A DNA stretch of 6,087 bases from Actinomycetes bacterium (GTDB lineage: Bacteria > Actinomycetota > Actinomycetes > Actinomycetales > Cellulomonadaceae), in the NCBI GenBank assembly GCA_023426865.1, contig JAEZBT010000181.1, positions 1 through 6,087 of the forward strand, read 5' to 3'. The notes below the pieces were generated by a model that did no database searches, was not told where the DNA came from, and saw nothing but the letters and a program-made list of their open reading frames with translations. Below are positions 1 to 4,867 of the stretch, one piece after another (within the stretch, counting starts at the first letter, position 1; each line of letters starts with the position of its first letter). The position numbers and the translations under genes were made by a program.

Positions 1-256
1 CCTTCGCCCCGCCCCGCACGGCGATCGCCACGAGCGAGAGGCTGACCGTCAGCAGCGCCAGCCCCAGGATCACGAACGCCGTGCCGGTGGTCGTCCCGAA
101 CCCCTGCACGAGCCCGAGGCCGACCAGGATCACCCCGATCGGCAGCAGAGCGCCGATGAGGCCCCGCGAGGCCTCCCGGGCCCGGTCCGCGTCGCCCGCG
201 CCACCCGCGTCGTCGGACACCTGACCGTCGGGCCGTTCGGCCTCCTCGTCGTTCAC
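1..256 (-). CDS. Unknown small membrane protein (partial, C-terminus outside window)
   Basis: I do not recognise this protein. Only its first 85 residues are visible. The GTG start at 256-254 is chosen because GAGAGGTGG lies a few bases upstream. An in-frame ATG at 277-275 would add 7 residues but has no Shine-Dalgarno-like sequence. The N-terminus (about residues 1-31) is acidic and rich in Asp, Glu, Gly and Ala (begins VNDEEAERPDGQVSDD), so it is probably cytoplasmic and disordered. Two hydrophobic segments follow, about residues 33-50 (GLIGALLPIGVILVGLGLV) and 58-80, joined by a short Gly/Thr turn, and then a basic RGGAK. This looks like a two-or-more-helix inner-membrane protein. It is co-oriented with rplI but separated by about 190 bases containing a terminator-like hairpin, so it is probably a separate transcription unit. 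Function is unknown. Confidence 0.6.
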   Translation of the reverse strand, partial: MNDEEAERPDGQVSDDAGGAGDADRAREASRGLIGALLPIGVILVGLGLVQGFGTTTGTAFVILGLALLTVSLSLVAIAVRGGAK

Positions 257-365
257 CGTGCCACCTCTCGTTCCCATCGCCGGGCCGTCACCCGCCCGGG
301 AGGTCCCGCCCTCGGGCACGACCCAGGCTAGGTGCCCCGGACGCACCGGCGGTACCGCCGCGAGG

Positions 366-387
366 CGGAGTCACGGCTCCGACTCCG
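366..387 (-). repeat. Second inverted repeat downstream of rplI
   Basis: CGGAGTC (366-372) and GACTCCG (381-387) form a perfect 7-bp stem with an 8-base loop, just past the main rplI hairpin. It may be a back-up terminator or a 3'-end stabiliser. A further 14-bp perfect palindrome, CGGCGGTACCGCCG, lies at 347-360. The roles are inference. Confidence 0.4.
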
Positions 388-394
388 GACGCGA

Positions 395-428
395 CGAGGC
401 CCGGCCCCCCGAGAGGGACCGGGCCTCG
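395..428 (-). terminator. Hairpin terminator of the rpsF-ssb-rpsR-rplI operon
   Basis: A perfect 10-bp inverted repeat (CGAGGCCCGG at 395-404, CCGGGCCTCG at 419-428) starts 17 bases after the rplI stop codon. Inside it, the C-run at 405-410 can pair with GGG at 415-417, lengthening the stem around a GAGA loop. No T-tract follows on the minus strand, which is common for GC-rich actinobacterial terminators. A second hairpin (366-387) follows directly. Confidence 0.75.
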
Positions 429-445
429 GCGTCGTGCGGACCGGG

Positions 446-901
446 TCAGGCCTGCGGGACCACCCGGACGTCGATCTGCGCGGCGACGTCCTCGTGCAGG
501 CGCACCTGGACGGTGTGCTCGCCGAGGGACTTGATCGCCGTCGGGATCTCGATCTTGCGACGGTCGAGCGTCGGCCCGCCCGCGGCGGCGACGGCAGCCG
601 CGATGTCCGACGTCGTCACGGCGCCGAACAGGCGGCCGGACGCACCGGCCTTGGCCGCGACGACGACCGGCGCCGACTGCAGGCGCTCCTTGACGGCCTT
701 CGCGTCGTCGAGCGTCGCGATCTCGCGCGCCTTGCGGGCCCGGCGGATCGCCTCGATCTGCTTCGCCGCACCCTTGGTCCACGCCGTGGCCAGGCCGCGG
801 GGGTACAGGTAGTTGCGGGCGTAGCCGTCCTTGACCTCGACGACGTCGCCGGGGGCGCCGAGGCCGCTGACCTCGTGCGTCAGGATGATCTTGGTAGCCA
901 T
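446..901 (-). CDS. rplI: 50S ribosomal protein L9
   Basis: L9 is a two-domain protein of the large ribosomal subunit that binds 23S rRNA through its N-terminal domain. The 151-residue length fits the family (about 148-150). The N-terminal domain opens MATKIILTHEVSGLGAPGDV and carries the diagnostic rRNA-binding motif KDGYARNYLYPRGLA (about residues 24-38). A long charged connecting helix follows (about 41-75, rich in Arg, Lys, Glu and Ala). The C-terminal domain contains GRLFGAVTTSDIAAAV (about 89-104) and KIEIPTAIKSLGEHTVQVRL (about 116-135). The ATG at 901-899 is preceded by GGGGGA with a 7-base spacer. It lies only 15 bases after the rpsR stop and is the last gene of the operon, followed by a strong hairpin. 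Confidence 0.98.
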   Translation of the reverse strand: MATKIILTHEVSGLGAPGDVVEVKDGYARNYLYPRGLATAWTKGAAKQIEAIRRARKAREIATLDDAKAVKERLQSAPVVVAAKAGASGRLFGAVTTSDIAAAVAAAGGPTLDRRKIEIPTAIKSLGEHTVQVRLHEDVAAQIDVRVVPQA

Positions 902-916
902 CTCAGCGTCCCCCGA

Positions 917-1153
917 TCAGCGAGCGGAGCTCGAGTAGGGGAGGAGCGCCATCTCGCGGGCGTTCTTCACGGCCCGGGCGATCGCGCGCTGCTCCTGCAC
1001 GGAGACACCGGTCACCCGACGCGCGCGGATCTTGCCGCGGTCGGAGATGAACTTCCGCAGGAGCGCGGTGTCCTTGTAGTCGACCGCCTCGATCTTGGCG
1101 ACCTTCAGCGGGTTCTGCTTCTTCTTGGGCTTGCGGACGACCGGCTTGGCCAT
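917..1153 (-). CDS. rpsR: 30S ribosomal protein S18 (cysteine-free form)
   Basis: S18 forms a heterodimer with S6 and binds the platform of the 30S subunit. At 78 residues it is normal length. The conserved core DYKDTALLRKFISDRGKIRA (about residues 25-44), then RRVTG and the tail NAREMALLPYSSSAR, are diagnostic. The N-terminal part, KPKKKQNPLKVAKIEAV, has no cysteine where zinc-binding S18 proteins carry CxxC; the whole protein is cysteine-free, so this is the zinc-independent (C-minus) form. The ATG at 1153-1151 has GAGGAG 8 bases upstream. It sits between ssb (87-base gap) and rplI (15-base gap) in the standard order. Confidence 0.98.
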   Translation of the reverse strand: MAKPVVRKPKKKQNPLKVAKIEAVDYKDTALLRKFISDRGKIRARRVTGVSVQEQRAIARAVKNAREMALLPYSSSAR

Positions 1154-1239
1154 CGTGGGTACTCCTCGGTGTGCTGCGGGGACGGTCGTCGGGCCGCCCC
1201 GGCTCAGTCAGTGGGTGTCGATCCTGGGGGATCTGTCGA

Positions 1240-1731
1240 TCAGAACGGGGGCTCGTCGGAGCCGGCGCCGCCACCGGGGGCCGGCGTGGCCCACGGGTCG
1301 TTGTCGAAGCCGCCACCGGAGGACGCGCCGCCGCCGCCGAAGCCGCCACCACCGCCGCCGCCCGAGCGCTGGGCCCGGGTGACCTTCGCGGAGGCGTACC
1401 GCAGCGAGGGGCCGACCTCGTCGACCTGGAGCTCGACGACGGTGCGCTTCTCGCCCTCACGCGTCTCGTACGAACGCTGGACGAGCCGGCCCTGGACGAT
1501 GACGCGGGTCCCCTTGGTCAGGGACTCGGCCACGTTCTCGGCCGCCTCGCGCCAGATCGCGCAGCGCATGAACCGCGTGTCGCCGTCCTTCCACTCGTTG
1601 CTCTGGCGGTCGAAGGTGCGCGGCGTGGACGCGACGGTGAAGTTCGCGACCGCGGCGCCCGACGGCGTGAAGCGCAGCTCGGGGTCCCCCGTGAGGTTCC
1701 CGACCACCGTGATGACGGTGTCACCGGCCAT
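1240..1731 (-). CDS. ssb: Single-stranded DNA-binding protein
   Basis: SSB coats single-stranded DNA during replication, repair and recombination and recruits partners through its acidic C-terminal tip. The 163-residue product has an N-terminal OB fold (about 1-112) with TVITVVGNLTGDPELRFTPS, the aromatic/basic stretch FMRCAIWREAAENVAESL (about 54-71) and GTRVIVQGRLVQRSYE (about 74-89). A low-complexity linker (about 124-142, with a run of seven glycines) leads to FDNDPW and the conserved partner-binding tip DEPPF. The ATG at 1731-1729 has GAGGAG with a 7-base spacer. Its place between rpsF and rpsR is the classical arrangement. Actinobacteria often have a second SSB elsewhere; this genomic context marks the essential copy. 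Confidence 0.98.
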   Translation of the reverse strand: MAGDTVITVVGNLTGDPELRFTPSGAAVANFTVASTPRTFDRQSNEWKDGDTRFMRCAIWREAAENVAESLTKGTRVIVQGRLVQRSYETREGEKRTVVELQVDEVGPSLRYASAKVTRAQRSGGGGGGGFGGGGASSGGGFDNDPWATPAPGGGAGSDEPPF

Positions 1732-1809
1732 TGCGGCTCTCCTCGGTTCGGTGAGGCGTTGGTGAGTTCTGGCGGAAGGCTGTTCTGATCGGTTGCTCGG
1801 TGAGAGTGC

Positions 1810-2100
1810 TCAGCGAGCGTCGGGGCGCAGGATCTTGGTCCGCAGCACGGCCTCGTTGAGGCGCAGCTGACGGTCGAGCTCCTTGGCGGTGTCCGGGGTG
1901 GCGGTGAAGTCGACCACCGCGTAGATGCCCTCGGACTTCTTCTTGATGTCGAAGGCCAGGCGCCGGCGTCCCCAGATGTCCACCTTGTCGACGGAGCCGC
2001 CGGCGGTGGTCACCACCGAGAGGTACTTGTCGAGGGACGGGGCGACGGTGCGCTCCTCGATCTCAGGGTCGAGGATCACCATCATCTCGTACTGACGCAT
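1810..2100 (-). CDS. rpsF: 30S ribosomal protein S6
   Basis: S6 pairs with S18 on the 30S platform. The 96-residue product MRQYEMMVILDPEIEERTVA... matches the family over its full length, including WGRRRLAFDIKKKSEGIYAV (about residues 43-62) and the C-terminal LNEAVLRTKILRPDAR. The ATG at 2100-2098 is preferred because a strong SD (AGGAGG, 2117-2112) precedes it. An in-frame GTG at 2112 overlaps that SD and adds four residues (GTG GGT ACC CGC) not typical of S6. It is the first gene of the operon. Its leader contains a structured element that pairs with the SD, consistent with autogenous control by S6:S18 (inference). Confidence 0.97.
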   Translation of the reverse strand: MRQYEMMVILDPEIEERTVAPSLDKYLSVVTTAGGSVDKVDIWGRRRLAFDIKKKSEGIYAVVDFTATPDTAKELDRQLRLNEAVLRTKILRPDAR

Positions 2101-2111
2101 GCGGGTACCCA

Positions 2112-2154
2112 CCTCCTCTGGTCTGGGCGGTCACGGTCTTTCCGTGACAGGAGG
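2112..2154 (-). promoter_or_regulatory. rpsF leader: SD-sequestering stem stacked on a hairpin, candidate S6:S18 binding element
   Basis: Reading the minus strand, CCTCCT (2154-2149) is perfectly complementary to the rpsF Shine-Dalgarno AGGAGG (2117-2112). Directly inside it, GTCACGG (2148-2142) pairs with CCGTGAC (2136-2130) around the loop AAAGA. The two stems abut with no unpaired base on the 5' side and a 12-base bulge (CGCCCAGACCAG) on the 3' side, with a CCG trinucleotide at 2130-2128 at the stem/bulge boundary. S6:S18 complexes are known to bind a CCG-containing leader motif in rpsF mRNAs of several phyla. Assigning this element to that class is inference; the base-pairing is seen directly. 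Confidence 0.55.
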
Positions 2155-2219
2155 GTCGTGCGTCGTCGTGCCCGGGGCCCGCGGTGATCGGCACCGCACT
2201 ACCTGGGCAGCGACCGCCC

Positions 2220-2225
2220 ATCGTA
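2220..2225 (-). promoter_or_regulatory. Probable -10 element (TACGAT) of the rpsF operon promoter
   Basis: TACGAT on the minus strand fits the actinobacterial housekeeping -10 pattern TAnnnT. It lies in the PBP-rpsF spacer and would place transcription start near 2214-2210, giving a leader of about 110 bases. No good -35 hexamer is visible 16-19 bases upstream (the region reads GCGCGAGCAT), so recognition would rest mostly on the -10 or on an activator. Confidence 0.4.
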
Positions 2226-2247
2226 CAGGCTCGCCGGGACATGCTCG

Positions 2248-2278
2248 CGCGCGTCCCCAGGAGGCCGGTCGACGCGCG
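2248..2278 (-). terminator. Hairpin just after the PBP gene
   Basis: CGCGCGTC (2248-2255) and GACGCGCG (2271-2278) form a perfect 8-bp GC-rich stem with a 15-base loop, starting one base past the PBP stop codon. There is no T-tract. It probably separates PBP transcription from the rpsF promoter at about 2220, whose -35 region overlaps the edge of the hairpin. Confidence 0.5.
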
Positions 2279-2279
2279 G

Positions 2280-4646
2280 TCAGCCGCCCCCGTCGCCGTC
2301 GTCGCCCGGCGGATCGGGCTCACCACCACCGCCGCCACCGCCACCACCTCCACCGGCGGGTCCGGTGGAGACGACGATCGTGACGGTGCTGCCCGGTGGC
2401 GCCGTCCCGCCTGACGGGTTCTGCGAGATGACGTCGCCGACGGCGATGGCCTCGTCGGGCGCCGTCTGCGTGGTGACCTCGAAGCCGGCGTTCTCCAGCC
2501 GCGTCCGGGCGTCGGCCTCCGACAGCCCGACGACGTTCGGGATGTCCGCCTCGCCCGGGCCGGTCGAGACGACGATCGTCACGGCGCTGCCCTGCTCGGC
2601 CTCGCCGCCGGCCGGGTTCTGGCTCACGACCAGCCCCTCGGCGACGTTCGGGTCGGCCGCCTGCTGCGGGGTCACGGTGAAGCCGGCGGCCTGCAGCTGC
2701 GCGGTCGCCTCGGCCTCGGGCAGCCCGACGACGCTCGGCACGGCCACCATCGGCGGGGTGTTGGGCTCGCCGACGTCGGCCCGCGGCGGGAACGAGAGCA
2801 CCTCGCGGCCCGCCATCACGCGCGTCATGTAGGCGGTCCACAGGTCCAGGGGCGCCGAGCTGCCGGTGATCTGGCCGCCCACGTAGGGCCCGAACGGCGT
2901 GATGGGCTCCTCGATCGCCTTGCCGTCCGCGTCGACGCCCACCTGGTACATCGCGACGGCCGTCGTGAGCTGTGGGGTGAAGCCGATGAACCACGCCGAC
3001 TTGTTCTCGTTCGACGTGCCGGTCTTGCCCGCCACCGGGTGACCGACGGCCTGCGCCTTCTCGCCGCTGCCGCGCTGGACGACCTGGGTGAGCGCGTACG
3101 TGGTGTCCGCCATGACGTCGGCCGCGAAGACCCGCTCGCTCTCGTGGCCGTTCGCGTACGCGACGTCGCCGTCGGGGTAGGTCACCTGCTCGACGATGTA
3201 CGGCTCGGTGCGCACGCCCTGGTTCGCGAAGGTGTTGTACGCCTGCGCCATGTCGAGCGGGTGCGGGGACGCCGTCCCGAGGACGTTGCTGGGGACGTTG
3301 AAGCCCTCCATGACGCCGCAGCCGTCCTCACCGCCGGGCCAGCCCGCGCACACGCCGGCGCGGGTGGCGGTGTCGACGGTCTTGTCCGGGCCGACCTCGA
3401 CGTTGATGGCGCCGTAGACGGTGTTCACCGAGTTCGCGGTCGCCGCGACCACGTCGATCGTGCCGAAGCTCTGGCCGTTCCCGCGTCCGAAGTTCTGCAG
3501 CGGCTCCGCGGCGTACCCCGGGATCACGATGTTCGAGTTGCCGTTGTACTTCGACTGCAGCGAACCGCCGTTCTCCAGGTAGGCGACCAGCGCGAACGGC
3601 TTGAACGTCGAGCCGGCCTGCATGTTGTCCTGCGTGACGGCGTTGCGGGACTGCGTGATGAAGTCCGGGCCGCCGTACAGCGCGCGGATGGCGCCCGTCG
3701 TCGGCTCGAGCGTGACGAGCGCGGTGCGCAGGTTCGGCGAGTGGTCGGCGGGGATGGCCGCGACCGACTCGACGGCCATCTGCTGCAGGCCGGCGTCGAT
3801 CGTCGTCACGATGCGGTAGCCGCTCTGGTCGAGCTCCTCCTCGCTGAAGCCCTCGGCCACGAGCTCGCGGCGCACCATGTCGAGCAGGTAGCCGGGCGGG
3901 CCTGCGTAGGTGTCCGACCGCGAGAACTCGATGGTCTGCGGGTAGACGAGCGCGTCCCGCTCCGCCTGCGTGAGGGTCCCGGTCTCCACCATGCCGTCGA
4001 CCACGTAGTTCCAGCGACGCTCGGCGTTCTCGGGGGAGATCCGCGGGTCGAAGTTGTTCGGGGAGGGGATGAGGCCCGCGAGCAACGCGCCCTGCGAGAC
4101 GTCGAGCTGGGCGGCCGGGATGCCGAAGTACGCCTGCGACGCGGCCTCGATGCCGTAGCTGTCCCGGCCCCAGTAGATCGTGTTCATGTAGTTGGACAGG
4201 ATCTGGTCCTTGTCCTCGACCCGCGCCAGCTTCACCGCGAGGAAGGCCTCGCGGATCTTGCCGGGGATGTCGGTCGTCGTCCGCCCGACGTAGTACCGCT
4301 CGGCGTACTGCTGCGTGATCGACGAGCCGCCCTGCGTGTCCTGGCCGGTGACGTTCAGGTACAGCGCGCGGAGGATGCCGGCCGGGTTGATGCCCGGGTT
4401 CTCGTAGAACGTGCGGTCCTCGGCGGCGACGACGGCGTCCTTGACGTGCTGCGGGATCTGGTCGCTCGCGACGATCGTGCGGTTCTGCTCGGCGAACCGG
4501 CCCATCTCCGTCTGACCGTCGGAGAAGTACACGGTCGTCGTCTGGAACTCGGCGAAGTCCGACGGCGTCGGGATGTCGACGCTCTGGTACGCCCAGACGA
4601 ACGCGCCCACCATCAGCGCGACGACGACGAGGAACGTCCCGCCCAC
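2280..4646 (-). CDS. Bifunctional class A penicillin-binding protein with PASTA domains (5' end disrupted)
   Basis: This enzyme polymerises lipid II into glycan strands and crosslinks the peptides at the outer face of the membrane. From the GTG at 4646 (788 residues), a membrane anchor spans about 1-20. The GT51 transglycosylase follows: AAEDRTFYENPG (about 74-85, catalytic Glu-Asp), GGSSITQQ (106-113), KIREAFLAVKLAR (130-142) and NTIYWGRDSYGIEAASQAYFG (about 155-175). The transpeptidase has STFK (Ser346, Lys349), SVN (406-408) and KTGT (541-544), all intact. Two PASTA repeats (about 636-697 and 701-763) lead to 11 consecutive glycines and an acidic Pro/Gly tail. The frame stays open upstream to 4853 and encodes a plausible cytoplasmic segment (KGDGRRRLIDYPRQGKTG, then RRWIPSWRL), but it has no ATG, GTG or TTG before 4646. 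That GTG has no SD and lies inside the membrane anchor. The native start appears lost at the junction with ccsB. The family is PonA-like; the exact paralogue is not assigned. Confidence 0.9.
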   Translation of the reverse strand: MGGTFLVVVALMVGAFVWAYQSVDIPTPSDFAEFQTTTVYFSDGQTEMGRFAEQNRTIVASDQIPQHVKDAVVAAEDRTFYENPGINPAGILRALYLNVTGQDTQGGSSITQQYAERYYVGRTTTDIPGKIREAFLAVKLARVEDKDQILSNYMNTIYWGRDSYGIEAASQAYFGIPAAQLDVSQGALLAGLIPSPNNFDPRISPENAERRWNYVVDGMVETGTLTQAERDALVYPQTIEFSRSDTYAGPPGYLLDMVRRELVAEGFSEEELDQSGYRIVTTIDAGLQQMAVESVAAIPADHSPNLRTALVTLEPTTGAIRALYGGPDFITQSRNAVTQDNMQAGSTFKPFALVAYLENGGSLQSKYNGNSNIVIPGYAAEPLQNFGRGNGQSFGTIDVVAATANSVNTVYGAINVEVGPDKTVDTATRAGVCAGWPGGEDGCGVMEGFNVPSNVLGTASPHPLDMAQAYNTFANQGVRTEPYIVEQVTYPDGDVAYANGHESERVFAADVMADTTYALTQVVQRGSGEKAQAVGHPVAGKTGTSNENKSAWFIGFTPQLTTAVAMYQVGVDADGKAIEEPITPFGPYVGGQITGSSAPLDLWTAYMTRVMAGREVLSFPPRADVGEPNTPPMVAVPSVVGLPEAEATAQLQAAGFTVTPQQAADPNVAEGLVVSQNPAGGEAEQGSAVTIVVSTGPGEADIPNVVGLSEADARTRLENAGFEVTTQTAPDEAIAVGDVISQNPSGGTAPPGSTVTIVVSTGPAGGGGGGGGGGGEPDPPGDDGDGGG

Positions 4647-4867
4647 GAGCCGCCACGAGGGGATCCAGCGGCGGACGCCCGTCTTCCCCTGGCGCGGGTA
4701 GTCGATGAGCCGACGGCGCCCGTCGCCCTTCGCTCCACGGCCCGCCCCGGCCGCACCTGCCGCGCGTCGGCCAGCCGGGCCAGGTCGATCGCGAACGCGA
4801 CGAACGCGACCGCGTACGCCGTCGCCGCACCCCAGACCAGGGTGTCGCTCAGCTCACCGATGCTCAT
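4613..4867 (-). pseudogene. ccsB: Truncated ccsB: N-terminal remnant running out of frame into PBP sequence
   Basis: CcsB (ResC/CcsA family) is the multi-pass heme-handling partner of ResB in system II cytochrome c synthesis and is normally over 300 residues. The ATG at 4867-4865 is preceded by GGAGGA and overlaps the resB stop by 14 bases, the usual coupled arrangement. The product begins MSIGELSDTLVWGAATAYAV followed by AFVAFAIDLARLADAR, a typical actinobacterial CcsB first membrane helix. After about residue 36 the reading continues as low-complexity Arg/Ser/Gly sequence (ending AGRSSSSSR, stop at 4615-4613). This stretch is simply another frame of the PBP N-terminal coding region. The tryptophan-rich WWD heme-binding domain and the remaining helices are absent, so no functional CcsB can come from this locus as given. 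It could be a deletion or an assembly join. Confidence 0.8.

Noticed and set aside
325..330. TAGCCT on the minus strand as a -10 box for the left-edge gene
   Set aside because: It fits TAnnnT, but there is no -35-like hexamer at suitable spacing, and a six-base match at this level is expected by chance.
1220..1233. GATCC/GGATC inverted repeat between ssb and rpsR as a terminator or processing site
   Set aside because: It is only 5 bp with a short loop and sits within a co-directional operon; nothing else supports a function.
332..1765. Long plus-strand open frame (477 codons) across rplI, rpsR and ssb
   Set aside because: It is antisense to three certain genes, has Arg/Ala/Asp-rich low-complexity composition typical of GC-rich shadow frames, and shows no recognisable domain or ribosome binding site.
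2101..2112. GTG at 2112 as the rpsF start
   Set aside because: It lies inside the Shine-Dalgarno sequence; the ATG at 2100 has proper spacing and gives the standard 96-residue S6.
4613..4765. The Arg/Ser-rich C-terminal half of the ccsB-remnant frame as a novel domain
   Set aside because: It is the PBP N-terminal coding sequence read in the wrong frame, so it is not evidence for a new protein.
3328..4830. Minus-strand 500-codon frame overlapping the PBP in another frame
   Set aside because: It is Arg/Gly/Pro-rich shadow sequence of the PBP transpeptidase and transglycosylase codons, with no family features.
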